Shown: positions 17,324 through 26,381 of the stretch, piece by piece
Numbering within the stretch: the first letter of the stretch is position 1
Layout of the letters: the number at the start of each line of letters is the position of its first letter
Assembly: GCF_948472415.1 (NCBI RefSeq)
Contig: NZ_OX419520.1
Span: 48,067 to 112,066, forward strand
Length of the DNA stretch: 64,000 nt
Direction: 5' to 3'
Origin: Kitasatospora fiedleri
GTDB taxonomy: Bacteria > Actinomycetota > Actinomycetes > Streptomycetales > Streptomycetaceae
Translations under genes and position numbers: made by a program
Notes under the pieces: generated by a model
What the model was told of the DNA's origin: nothing
Database searches by the model: none
Seen by the model: only the letters and a program-made list of their open reading frames with translations

Positions 17324-17342
17324 TGTCATCGGATGGATGACG
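17324..17342. promoter_or_regulatory. RheA operator between rheA and hsp18
   Basis: TGTCATC-GGATG-GATGACG matches the RheA inverted repeat described for Streptomyces albus (TGTCATC, five bases, GATGACA) in 13 of 14 arm positions. It lies in the 110-bp divergent gap, 62 bp before the hsp18 start, where binding would silence both genes at normal temperature. Confidence 0.85.
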
Positions 17343-17404
17343 CGCTACAAAGGTGTCAGGTGAAGCGCACTGGCAACCCATTCGATCCATGGAGGTGTTT
17401 CGCG

Positions 17405-17839
17405 ATGCTGCTGCGCACTGACCCGTTCCGCGAGCTGGACCGACTGACCCAGCAGTTCGTCAACACGGCCGGCACCTGGTCCCGGCCGACCCCGATGCCG
17501 ATGGACGCGTACCGCACCGGCGACGAGTACGTGATCTGCTTCGACCTGCCGGGGGTGGACCCGCAGGCGATCGACATCGACGTCGAGCGGAACATGGTGA
17601 CCGTCAAGGCCGAGCGCCGCCCGCACCAGGAGGGCGAGGGCGTGAAGTGGGAGCTGTCCGAGCGCCCGCTCGGCGTGTTCTCCCGGCAGGTCATGCTCTC
17701 CGACACCCTCGACCCCGCCGGGATCAGCGCCGACTACGACGCCGGCGTACTGACCCTGAAGATCCCGGTCGCCGAGCGGGCCAAGCCCCGCAAGATCGCC
17801 ATCGGCCACACCGGCGACCGCAAGCAGATCCGGGCCTGA
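17405..17839 (+). CDS. hsp18: Small heat-shock protein, Hsp20/HSP18 family
   Basis: A 144-residue ATP-independent cytoplasmic chaperone that holds unfolded proteins during heat stress. The alpha-crystallin domain spans about residues 35-130 and includes DEYVICFDLPGVDPQAIDID, the MVTVKAERR strand, and near the C-terminus GVLTLKIPVAE, which contains the strand and the IxI/V-type anchoring segment. GGAGGT lies eight bases before the ATG. Divergent from rheA and controlled by the RheA operator; expected to be induced by heat. Confidence 0.95.
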   Translation: MLLRTDPFRELDRLTQQFVNTAGTWSRPTPMPMDAYRTGDEYVICFDLPGVDPQAIDIDVERNMVTVKAERRPHQEGEGVKWELSERPLGVFSRQVMLSDTLDPAGISADYDAGVLTLKIPVAERAKPRKIAIGHTGDRKQIRA

Positions 17840-17840
17840 C

Positions 17841-17892
17841 CCGTTCCCGGAAGCCGTTCCCGGAGACCGTTCCCCGAAGCCGTTCCGAGCCG
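17841..17892. repeat. Four 13-bp imperfect tandem repeats after hsp18
   Basis: CCGTTCC begins at 17841, 17854, 17867 and 17880 in units close to CCGTTCCCGGAAG. They start one base after the hsp18 stop codon. The remaining gap to 18147 (about 300 bp in all) shows no gene; its right end carries the promoter and GGAGGGAG site of the next gene. Confidence 0.75.
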
Positions 17893-18147
17893 CCCCCGGT
17901 CCCGCTCCCCCCGCGATCGAAGGGGCGGCCGGAACGCCCTCCGACCCCCGGCCGCCCGGTGGCGGGCCGGCCGGCTGGGGGAGCGGGGCAACGCCGTGAA
18001 CGACCGGCGCGTCGCCCGCCTGCCCGTGGGCGGGTCCCGGCGCCGCGCCGCCCGCCTGCTCACACTCACGGGCCCGCCCCGGTACCCGGCAGTCGAGACC
18101 GGCCGGGCACCGGGCGCGTCGGCCCTCGGGACGGAGGGAGAACCGCG

Positions 18148-18552
18148 ATGACTCTTCGATGGGAGGCGTTCCTGGACAAGGTCCGGGAGCGCGGCGAGTA
18201 CGGCACCCCGCAGGAGGCGGAGCGCGCGGCCCGGGTCGTCCTGGCCCTGCTGGGCGCCCACCTGGTCGGCGACGTCCGCGCCGAACTGGCCGCCCGCCTG
18301 CCGGAGACGATGGCCCTGATTCTGCTCAACCCGCTGCCCGCCGCCGAGCCGCTCGGCCCGGACCGCTTCGTCCGCGCGACCGCCGCCTGGATCGAGGGCG
18401 CCACCGAGGCCACGGCCCTGTGGGACGTCGGCGCCGTCCTGTCCACGGTGGCCGACGCCGCCGGCGAGGACCTCACCGGGCGCATCCTGCTCCAACTGCC
18501 GCCCGGCTACGACCTGTTGTTCGGCCGCCCGACCGCAGGCGAACGACCCTGA
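18148..18552 (+). CDS. DUF2267 domain protein
   Basis: A 134-residue alpha-helical cytoplasmic protein of the DUF2267 family. Landmarks are WEAFLDKVRERGEYGTPQEA near the start, ARVVLALLGAHLVGDVRAEL, LAARLPETMALILL in the middle, and LQLPPGYDLLFGR at the end. Function is unknown; these proteins often occur near heat-shock or stress genes. A GGAGGGAG ribosome site precedes the ATG. It is followed by a diverged tandem paralogue. Confidence 0.88.
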   Translation: MTLRWEAFLDKVRERGEYGTPQEAERAARVVLALLGAHLVGDVRAELAARLPETMALILLNPLPAAEPLGPDRFVRATAAWIEGATEATALWDVGAVLSTVADAAGEDLTGRILLQLPPGYDLLFGRPTAGERP

Positions 18553-18661
18553 CGACTCCCTCGCCCCGACCACGCCCCACCCCGACCCGCCCCACCCCGA
18601 CCGCCCCTCCGCCCCGACCGCCGCCGCCGTCGGCGGCCAACCCCCGGAAGGTCCCACGGCC

Positions 18662-19057
18662 ATGACCCGTTACCGCCACCTCCTCCAGCAGGTCCGCGAC
18701 TTCGGCCGCTACTCCAGCGACGAGGAAGCCGAACGCGTCCTCGACGCCGTCCTGTCCGTCCTGGGCTCCCAGCTCACCGGAGACGAACGCCGCGACCTCG
18801 CCGCGGTCCTGCCCGAGCGGGCCCGCGCCGTCCTCACCGCCCAGATCCCGCTGCCCCGCCCCGTCGCCGCCCCCGCCTTCGTCGAAACGCTCGCCCACAC
18901 CCTGGGCACCAGCCTCACCACCGCCCGCTGGGACGCCTCCTCCGTCCTGGCCGCCCTCACCACCCTCACCGACGCCCCCCTCACCGACCGCCTCCTCGCC
19001 CACCTGCCCCGCGGCTACGCCCTGCTGTTCGGCCGCGCCGACCTGGCCGCGGCCTGA
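18662..19057 (+). CDS. DUF2267 domain protein, tandem paralogue
   Basis: 131 residues, clearly related to the preceding protein: YRHLLQQVRDFGRYSSDEEA, LGSQLTGDERRDLAAVLPER and the same ending, LAHLPRGYALLFGR. The 110-bp spacer is Pro-codon-rich and repetitive. Probably cotranscribed with its neighbour and with the heat-shock gene region upstream. Function unknown. Confidence 0.88.
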   Translation: MTRYRHLLQQVRDFGRYSSDEEAERVLDAVLSVLGSQLTGDERRDLAAVLPERARAVLTAQIPLPRPVAAPAFVETLAHTLGTSLTTARWDASSVLAALTTLTDAPLTDRLLAHLPRGYALLFGRADLAAA

Positions 19058-19061
19058 CTCC

Positions 19062-19118
19062 GTCCTGACGTCCCGTCAATCTCCTGACGTCCCGTCAACC
19101 TCCTGACGTCTCCCCAAC
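19062..19118. repeat. Three 19-bp tandem repeats containing TGACG/CGTCA palindromes
   Basis: Units at 19062-19080, 19081-19099 and 19100-19118 follow YTCCTGACGTCCCGTCAAY; the third is degenerate. In the first two, TGACG-TCC-CGTCA is a perfect inverted repeat. They lie between a DUF2267 stop codon and the start of the YkvA-like gene, so they may be operators for the latter or 3'-end duplications. Confidence 0.75.
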
Positions 19119-19205
19119 GCGTGCCCGGCGGGGAGGAACGCTCGGCCCGAAGCGGGGCAGACGTGTTCCGACCGGACGGGCAGGAACGCTGGAAGAGGTG
19201 GACGG

Positions 19206-19541
19206 ATGGACGAGGGGACGAGCACGCTGGTGTGGGTCGCCGGCGCGGCGCTGGTGGCGGCGACGGTGGTCGCGGCGGTCGTGCTGGTGGTCAAACTGGT
19301 GCGCACCAAGCGGCTGTTGGCCGACACCGGCATCCCGATGTCGAAGAAGGTGCTGTTCTGGGGAGCGATCGTCTACCTGATCTCCCCGGTGGACCTGCTG
19401 CCCGACCCGATCCTGTTCGACGACCTCGGCGTCCTGCTGCTGGCCCTGCGCTCGCTCGGCAAGGCCGTCCCCAAGGAAGCCGTCCAGGGGGCCGTCCACC
19501 GCACCGCCCGCCGCGCGGCCCGCCGCGACCGCCGACCGTGA
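19206..19541 (+). CDS. YkvA/DUF1232 family membrane protein
   Basis: A 111-residue protein with an N-terminal membrane span (LVWVAGAALVAATVVAAVVL) and the DUF1232 signature WGAIVYLISPVDLLPDPI, then FDDLGVLLLALRSL. The C-terminus is Arg-rich. The family includes YkvA of Bacillus, with no established biochemical role. Start ATG 19206 follows a GGAAG/AGGTGG purine tract. It stands alone between stress-related genes and the carotenoid cluster. The next 300 bases (19542-19842) hold no gene and presumably the crtY promoter. Confidence 0.85.
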   Translation: MDEGTSTLVWVAGAALVAATVVAAVVLVVKLVRTKRLLADTGIPMSKKVLFWGAIVYLISPVDLLPDPILFDDLGVLLLALRSLGKAVPKEAVQGAVHRTARRAARRDRRP

Positions 19542-19842
19542 CCGCCGGCCGCCACCGGGGAGCGGGGCACCGCGCCGAGGCCCGCCCGGCCGCCGACGGG
19601 TCCGCCGGACGGCCGACCCGTCGGCGTGTACCGGCGGATGACGCGGTCGACTCCCGGCGCAGGTGCCAAAGTGGGGCACGGCCTTCCCGCGACGCGCCGG
19701 CCGGCGGCGGAGGCGGCCGGTACCCGCAGGCCGCCGCGCGGCGGTGCCCGCCCGGCGGCCCCCGGGCCGCCCACCGCGCGGGACCGTCCGGTACCGCGCG
19801 GACGGCCCGCGGTCCCGCCCAGACCCGGAAGGCAGGGGCGAG

Positions 19843-21126
19843 TTGAGAAGAGCCGCGGAGGCCGAGCCGCTCCGGCTGGTCGTCATCGGCGGCGGAGCCG
19901 CCGGACTCAGCCTGGCCCACTGGCTGGTCAGACAGGACCTGGAGGGCCGCCCCGGCGGCCCGCGGTTCGACGTGACCGTCATCGAGGCACCGGAGGGCCC
20001 GCTGCGCCCGGCGCCGCGGACCTGGTGCTTCTGGGACGACGGCCCGGGGGAGTACGACGAGGCCGTCCTCGCCCAGTGGTCCCGGCTGCGGATCACCGGC
20101 CCGGACGGGAGCACCGTCGAGGCGGCGCCCGCCCCGCTGCGCTACCGGATGCTGCGCTCCACCGCCTTCGAGGAACTGGTGCACGCCCGCCTCGCCGCCC
20201 ACCCCCGGGCCAGGGTCCTGCGGGCCACGGTGCACCAGGTGCGGGCCCGGCCGGACGGGCGCCCCGGCGCCCGGGTGCGTGCCGAGGACGCGGCGGGCCG
20301 GCCGCTCACCCTCGACGCCGGACACGTCTTCGACTCCAGGCCGCCCACCCGGCTCCCCCCGGCCCGCACCACCCTGCTCCAGCACTTCCGCGGCTGGTTC
20401 GTGCGCACCGCCCGCCCGAGCTTCGACCCCGGCACGGCCCACCTGATGGACTTCCGCGTCCCGCAGCCCGCCCACGGCCTCGGCTTCGGCTACGTGCTGC
20501 CGCTGGCCCCCGACCGCGCCCTGGTGGAGTACACCGAGTTCTCCCGGCACCCGCTGACCGTCCCCGGGTACGAGCGCGCCCTGCACGGCTACGCCCGGCA
20601 GGTGCTGGGCCTGGACGAGTTCACGGTCGAGGAGGTCGAGCAGGGCGTCATCCCGATGACCGACGGCCGCTTCCCCCGCCGGGTCGGCCCCGCGCACGTG
20701 CGGATCGGTACGGCCGGCGGCGCCACCCGCCCCGCCACGGGGTACGCCTTCGCCGCCGTCCAGCGGCAGAGCCGCGCCATCGCCGCCGCCCTCGGCCGGT
20801 CGACGGCACCGGGCCGCCCCGCGCCGGCACCCGCGCCCCACGGACGTCGGGCCCTGGCCATGGACGCCGTCCTGCTGCGCGCCCTGGACACCGGCCGCGT
20901 CGACGGGCCCCGGTTCTTCACCGACCTGTTCCGCCGCACCCCCGCCGAGCAGGTGCTGCGCTTCCTGGACGGCGGCAGCACGCCCGTCGAGGAGCTGCGC
21001 ATCGGCCTGCGCTGCCCCGTCGGCCCCATGCTGCGGTCGGCCGCCGAACTGCCCCTGCTGCCGCGCCGGACTCCGCCCGGCGCCCGCCCCGAACCCGCCC
21101 CGGACCCCCGTGAGGACGACCGTTGA
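19843..21126 (+). CDS. crtY: Lycopene cyclase
   Basis: A 427-residue FAD-containing enzyme that cyclises the ends of lycopene to give beta-carotene. The dinucleotide-binding start is LRLVVIGGGAAGLSLAHWL. PRTWCFWDDGP matches the conserved cyclase segment after the FAD site, and the region DGRFPRRVGPAHVRIGTAGG with ATGYAF corresponds to the C-terminal FAD/substrate motif. TTG 19843 is used because GGGGCG precedes it and the GXGXXG fold starts just after; the frame stays open upstream to 19663 but in low-quality sequence. The stop overlaps the next gene's start by 4 bp, giving a crtY-crtU unit. Confidence 0.88.
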   Translation: MRRAAEAEPLRLVVIGGGAAGLSLAHWLVRQDLEGRPGGPRFDVTVIEAPEGPLRPAPRTWCFWDDGPGEYDEAVLAQWSRLRITGPDGSTVEAAPAPLRYRMLRSTAFEELVHARLAAHPRARVLRATVHQVRARPDGRPGARVRAEDAAGRPLTLDAGHVFDSRPPTRLPPARTTLLQHFRGWFVRTARPSFDPGTAHLMDFRVPQPAHGLGFGYVLPLAPDRALVEYTEFSRHPLTVPGYERALHGYARQVLGLDEFTVEEVEQGVIPMTDGRFPRRVGPAHVRIGTAGGATRPATGYAFAAVQRQSRAIAAALGRSTAPGRPAPAPAPHGRRALAMDAVLLRALDTGRVDGPRFFTDLFRRTPAEQVLRFLDGGSTPVEELRIGLRCPVGPMLRSAAELPLLPRRTPPGARPEPAPDPREDDR

Positions 21127-22753
21127 CAGCGCACCAGCACGACCCCCACGACCCGCACGACCAGCACCCGCACCACCGCGACCGGTACGACCAGCCCGCC
21201 GCGCACCGCCCGCCCGCCGCCCGGCGCGGCCGGGACCGTCGGGCCGAGGTGGTGCGGGCCGCCCCGGGCCACGCCCGCTTCCCCGGGTCCCGGCCGCCCC
21301 GGGTGGCCGTCGTGGGCGGCGGGATCGCCGGCCTGGCCGCCGCGACCGCGCTCGCCGAACGCGGCATCGAGGTGGTCCTGCACGAACGGGAGCCCGTGCT
21401 GGGCGGCCGGGTCGCCGGCTGGACCACCCGGCTCGCCGACGGCTCGACCGCCACCATGAGCCGCGGCTTCCACGCCTTCTTCCGCCAGTACTACAACCTG
21501 CGCGGTCTGCTGCGGCGCACCGACCCCGGCCTCACCCGGCTGACCGGCCTGCCCGACTACCCGCTGCGCCACCGCTCCGGAACGACCGACAGCTTCGCCC
21601 GGGTGCCGCGCACCCCGCCGCTCAGCGCCGCCGGCTTCGTCGCCCGCAGCCCCACCTTCGGCCTGCGCGACCTCGCCGCCCTGGACGCCCGGGCGGCCCT
21701 GCCGCTGCTGGACGTCCGCGTCCCGGAGGTCTTCGAGCGCCACGACACCACCAGCGCGCACGACTTCCTGCGGCGGATCAACTTCCCCGAAGCCGCCCAC
21801 CACCTGGCCTTCGAGGTGTTCTCCCGCAGCTTCTTCACCGACCCGCGCGAGCTGTCCGCCGCCGAATTGCTGCTGATGTTCCACATCTACTTCCTCGGCT
21901 CCTCCGAAGGGCTGCTGTTCGACGTCCCCACCGAGCCCTACCCGCAGGCCCTGTGGGAGCCGCTGGCCGCCTACCTGGGCGCCCACGGCGTCGACCTGCG
22001 CACCGGGTCCGCCGTCGAGGGCGTCCGGCCGCTGCCCGGCGGCGACCTCGAGGTGCTCTCCGCGGACCGGGGGCCGAACGCCACCAGGCCGTGGTCCTCG
22101 CCCTGGACGCCGCCGGCCTGCGCCGCCTCGTCGCGGCCTCCGAGCAGCTGGGCGACCCGGCCTGGCGCGCCGACGTCGCAGCGCTGCGCACCGCGCCGCC
22201 CTTCCTGGTCTCCCGGCTCTGGCTGGACCGCCCGGTCGCCGCCGACCGGCCCGGCTTCCTCGGCACCAGCGGCTACGACGGACTGGACAACGTCAGCGTG
22301 CTGAACCACTGGGAGGGCGAGGCGGCCCGCTGGTCCGCCCGCACCGGCGGATCGGTCGTCGAGCTGCACGCCTACGCCGTGCCCGAGGACGCAGAACCCA
22401 AGGAGGTGCAGGAACGGATGGCGGCCCGGCTGCACGAGGTCTACCCGGAGACCCGGGACGCCCGCACGGTGGACGTCCGCCACGAATGGCGCCGGGACTG
22501 CCCGGTGTTCCCGGTCGGCGGATGGCCGCGCCGCCCCGGCGTCACCACCCCGCACCCCGCCGTCGTCCTGGCCGGCGACCTGGTCCGCACCGACCTGCCC
22601 GTCGCCCTGATGGAACGCGCCGCCACCACCGGCTTCCAGGCCGCCAACGCCCTGCTCGCCCGCTGGGGCGTGGCCGGCCAGACCCTGTGGACGGTGCCCC
22701 GGGCCGGCCGCTCCCGCCTGCTGCGCGCCGTGGCCCGCCGGGCGGCCCGCTGA
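21123..22753 (+). CDS. crtU: Carotenoid desaturase/methyltransferase, isorenieratene synthase-like, with an apparent 1-base deletion
   Basis: FAD-dependent enzyme that converts beta-carotene end groups to aromatic rings, giving isorenieratene. VAVVGGGIAGLAAATALAER binds FAD; FHAFFRQYYNLRGLLRR and the IYFLGSSEGLLFDVP segment are typical of CrtU/zeta-carotene-isomerase-like proteins. Near the G5 run 22069-22073 the frame shifts by one base; the remainder reads QAVVLALDAAGLRRLVAASE to a membrane-type C-terminus with LAGDLVRTDLPVALMERA. Restored length is about 543 residues. A 50-residue His/Asp-rich head precedes the FAD fold. Coupled to crtY by a 4-bp overlap. Confidence 0.82.
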
Positions 22754-22755
22754 TC

Positions 22756-22778
22756 CCCGGGCGGGCGGGCCGCCCGGG
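22756..22778. terminator. Bidirectional hairpin between convergent carotenoid operons
   Basis: CCCGGGCGG (22756-22764), a 5-base loop and CCGCCCGGG (22770-22778) form a perfect 9-bp stem in the 39-bp gap between the convergent crtU and Rieske genes. Confidence 0.7.
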
Positions 22779-22792
22779 TCGGCCGCCCCCCG

Positions 22793-23787
22793 TCAGCCGG
22801 GGAAGCGGCCGGTGCTGCGCAGCGCCCAGCGGCGCTCCGCGTAGGCCAGGTCGTCCCGCCACAGCCGGGCCGCGGCCCGGCGCATCAGCGGCCGCAGCGC
22901 CGGGGCGAGCGCCCGGGCCGCGGCGAAGCCGCGCCGCCCCGAGGCGGCGATGACGGCCTCCACCACCGCGGTGCGCGGCGCGGGGGAGGAGGGGCCGGTC
23001 AGCGGGGTGGCGTGGGTCTCCACCACCGAACCCTCCCCCTCGCCCTCGACGATCCGCATGACGACGGTGCGCGGCCCGGGCGCGGTGAAGACCGCCCGCA
23101 CCGGCACCACCAGCCGCCCGGCCACCCGGAAGGACACGTCGACCACGAACCGGTCCTCCCCGGCGCCCTCCGGCGTCTCCACCACCGCGAGGTCCACGAA
23201 CGAGTAGGGGTGGAACCAGGAGCCGTGCCACGGGTCCAGGCGGTTGGCCACCACGTCCGCGGGCTCGCACCGGCCCAGCCCCGTGTACACCGCCGTGACC
23301 GCCCCCCGCGCCTCCGGCCGCGCCACCGCCACCGGCCGCTCGGTGGGCTCCCCGCCGCCCACGGCGTCCAGCCGCACCCACGCCAGCACCCCGTCCTCGT
23401 GCACCGGGTAGGGCTCCCAGCCCGCCACCGGACCGCCGTTCAGGGCCAGGCCGTGCCAGTGGCACACCAGCGTGCCGCACACCACCCGGCTGTCCTTCAG
23501 CGGCGCGCCCAGGTGCGGGCAGCTCCCCGCCCCGGCCCGCAGCGCCCCCGCCGCGTCCCGCCACAGCACCACCTCCGCGCCGCCGACCAGCCGCCCGCAC
23601 GGCCGACCGCCGCCGGCGACCCCGGCGCGGCCGACGACGAACCAGTTCCCGGCGGGCCGGGCCGCCGCCCGTTCGAGCGCGGCGGCGATCAGCGCGGGCC
23701 GCGCCGCCCGCCACGACGGCTCCTGCCGCGCCCAGCCCGGGCCCCGGCGCAGCCGCAGCGGGGGAGTCCAGCGGACGGACCGCTCAC
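22793..23787 (-). CDS. Rieske [2Fe-2S] protein of the carotenoid cluster (DUF5914-like), with an apparent 1-base deletion
   Basis: The Rieske ligands are visible: Cys and His in CPHLGAPL and Cys-x2-His in CHWHGL, near residues 115-135. A C-terminal ~170-residue domain follows (RLDPWHGSWFHPYSFVDLAV), resembling the DUF5914 region of actinobacterial carotenoid clusters. GTG 23787 overlaps the crtB stop (GTGA), but a one-base loss in the G5 run 23760-23764 separates it from LRLRRGPGWARQEPSWR. With the base restored the protein has about 331 residues. It probably oxidises or hydroxylates a carotenoid; no specific product is known to me. Confidence 0.75.
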
Positions 23788-24781
23788 CGGGCCCGCCCCC
23801 GGACCGCCGGACGGCGGCGCGCCGGGCCCGGCGGCGGGCCGGAGCGCCCCGGAGCCCGCACCCTGGCGGCCAGGATGCGGGTCAGCCCCGACGCGGCGAC
23901 GGCCGCCCGCCGGCGCAGCGGCACCACCGAACGCCGGTGCAGCACGGCGTAGCCGTCCTCGGCGATCGCGTCCAGGATGCCGCCGTAGAGCAGGAAGGCC
24001 GTCCGGATGCAGGGCCGCACCCGGGGCTCCAGCATCGCGATGCCCGGCTCGGCGTCCCGGTAGACCCCGCGGGCGAGCGCGGCGCCGGCCGTCAGCGCGG
24101 CCCGGATGCGGGCGTCGTCCCGGCCGGTGCGGCGGCTCCACTCCAGCAGCGGCCGGTCCACCCCGTGGGCCGCCAGCAGGTCGGCCGGCAGGTACACCCG
24201 GCCGCGGTCCAGGTCCTCGCCCACGTCGCGCAGGAAGTTGGTCAGCTGGAACGCCACCCCCAGCGCCGCCGCGTGCGGCTCGGCCTCGGCGCGGCCCGTC
24301 ACCGTGCCGAGGACGGGCAGCATCTGCAGGCCGATCACCGCCGCCGAGCCGTGCATGTAGCCGTACAGGTCCCGGTAGGTGGGGTAGTCCGTGACGGTGA
24401 GGTCGGCGCGCATCGAGGCCATGAAGTCCGTGAACAGCGCCGGGTCGATCCCGTACCGCCCGGCGGTGTCGGCGACCGCCCGCACCACCGGCTCCGCCGC
24501 GTCGCCGCGCCGCAGGCCCCCGGCCAGGTCCCGCTCCAGCGCGCCCAGCAGCCGGTCGCGCTCCGCGGGCGTCTCGCGCCGGTCCAGCCCGTCGACGATG
24601 TCGTCCGCCCAGCGGGCGAAGCCGTACAGCGCGTGGACCGCGCACCGGCGCTCGGGCGGCAGCAGCCGGGTGGCCAGGAAGTAGGTGCGGCCGTGCCGGG
24701 CGTTGAGCTCGCGGCAGGCGGTGTACGCCGCCCGCAGGGCGGGGCCGTGATCCCCGCCGCGTCCAGTTCACGGGCCGTCAT
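23784..24781 (-). CDS. crtB: Phytoene synthase, with an apparent 1-base deletion
   Basis: Condenses two geranylgeranyl diphosphates to phytoene. ATG 24781 reads TARELDAAGIT; at the G4 run 24741-24744 the frame shifts by one base to ALRAAYTACRELNARHGRTY. The first Asp-rich motif is in FARWADDIVDGLDR and the second in FQLTNFLRDVGEDLDRGRVY, the squalene/phytoene synthase signature. Restored length is about 332 residues. The start overlaps the crtI stop by 14 bp, and the stop overlaps the Rieske start by 4 bp. Confidence 0.87.
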
Positions 24782-26381
24782 GCGGTGCTCCTGCCGTCGG
24801 GGTCGAGGTCGAGGACGGGGTCGAGGACGGGACCGACGCCGCGTCCGGGCCGGGCGGCGCGGCGGACGCCGATGGCGGGCGGCGGCGGGCCGGGCCGGGG
24901 CGGGCCGGGCCGGTGATCCGGGCGGCGGCGAGCTTCCCGCTGATCAGGACGGTCGGCACGCCGACCCCGGGCGTGGTGCCGCAACCGGCGAGCACCACGT
25001 TCTCCAGGCCACGCACCAGGTTGCGCGGCCGGAACGGGCCGGTCTGCGCGAAGGTGTGGGCCGCCGAGAACGGGGTGCCCGCCGCGTGCCCCCGGGCGGT
25101 CCAGTCGGCCGGGGTCACCAGGCACTCCTCCTCGACGGACGCGCCGAGCCCGGTCAGCCCGCGCCGCTCCAGGGTGTCGAGCAGGTGCCGGCGGTAGCCC
25201 GGCGCGAGGTCGCCCCAGGCCGCGGCACCCGGGCCGACGGCGGTGTTGGGCACCGGCGCCAGCACGTAGTGGGTGTGCCGGCCGGCCGGGGCCAGCGACG
25301 GATCGGTGCCGGTCGGCCGGGTGATCAGCAGCGAAGGGTCCGTCATCAGGCTGCCGGTGCGGGTCAGTTCGTCGAAGGTCCGCTCCCAGGCGTGGCCGAA
25401 GGACAGGGTGTGGTGGGCCAGCTCGGGCCAGGTCCGGTCGGTGCCCAGGTGCAGCACGACCGCCGAGGGCGAGAACCGCAGCGGCAGCGCCCGCCGCGGA
25501 GCCCGCCCCAGCAGCCGGTACGCCACCGGCAGGTCGGGGGTCAGCACGACCGCGTCGCAGGCGATCCGCCCGCGGTCCGTGACCACGGCCGTGACCCGGC
25601 CGCCCCGGCGTTCCAGGCCGGTGACGGTGCTCCCGTACCGGAACTCGGCGCCCGCCGCGGCGGCGGCGTCGGCCATCGCCCGGGGCAGCGCGTGCATGCC
25701 CCCGCGCGGGAACCACACCCCGGCCACGGTGTCCATGTAGGCGATCACCGCGTAGGCGGCCAGCGCCCGGGCCGGCGCCACCCCCGCGTACAGGGACTGG
25801 AACGAGAAGACCCGTTGCAGCCGCTCGTCGCGCAGGTGGCGCCCGATCCGCGGGGCGAGCCGGCCGAACCCGCCCAGGGCGGCCAGCCGCGCCAGGTCGG
25901 GATTGAGCAGCTGCCACGGCGAGTCGAAGTTGGTGTCGATGAAGCGCCGCATCTGCGCCCGGTAGAGCCGGGTGAGCCAGTGGCGCAGCTCCCGGTAGCC
26001 CGCCGCCTCCCGCGCGCCGGCGAACCGCGCCACCTCGGCCTCCATCGCCTGCGCGTCGGTGTGCACGTCCAGCGCGCTGCCGTCCGCGAACCGGGCCCGG
26101 TAGGCGGGGTGCAGCGGCAGCAGGTCGACGTGCGCGCGCAGCGAGGTGCCCACCGCCGCGAACGCCTCGTCGGCGAGCTCGGGCATGGTCAGCACGGTCG
26201 GCCCGGTGTCGAACAGGTACCCGCCGCGCCGGATTCGCCCGGCCCGCCCACCGGGCTCCCCGTCCCGTTCGACGACGGTCACCCGCCGCCCCGCGCCGAC
26301 CAGGTGGCAGGCGGCGGACAGCCCGGCCAGGCCCGCCCCGACCACGACGACGTGATCGGCCGACGGCACGGCCCGGCTCAC
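24768..26381 (-). CDS. crtI: Phytoene desaturase
   Basis: A 537-residue FAD-dependent enzyme that introduces four double bases' worth of desaturation, turning phytoene into lycopene. FAD motif VVVVGAGLAGLSAACHLVGA at residues ~11-30; RGGYLFDTGPTVLTMPEL is the conserved second strand region; the C-terminal bacterial phytoene desaturase signature is recognisable in GLENVVLAGCGTTPGVGVPT. The final 45 residues are Pro/Ser-rich and unusual. GTG 26381 overlaps the crtE stop by 4 bp. Intact. Confidence 0.93.
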   Translation of the reverse strand: MSRAVPSADHVVVVGAGLAGLSAACHLVGAGRRVTVVERDGEPGGRAGRIRRGGYLFDTGPTVLTMPELADEAFAAVGTSLRAHVDLLPLHPAYRARFADGSALDVHTDAQAMEAEVARFAGAREAAGYRELRHWLTRLYRAQMRRFIDTNFDSPWQLLNPDLARLAALGGFGRLAPRIGRHLRDERLQRVFSFQSLYAGVAPARALAAYAVIAYMDTVAGVWFPRGGMHALPRAMADAAAAAGAEFRYGSTVTGLERRGGRVTAVVTDRGRIACDAVVLTPDLPVAYRLLGRAPRRALPLRFSPSAVVLHLGTDRTWPELAHHTLSFGHAWERTFDELTRTGSLMTDPSLLITRPTGTDPSLAPAGRHTHYVLAPVPNTAVGPGAAAWGDLAPGYRRHLLDTLERRGLTGLGASVEEECLVTPADWTARGHAAGTPFSAAHTFAQTGPFRPRNLVRGLENVVLAGCGTTPGVGVPTVLISGKLAAARITGPARPGPARRRPPSASAAPPGPDAASVPSSTPSSTSTPTAGAPHDGP

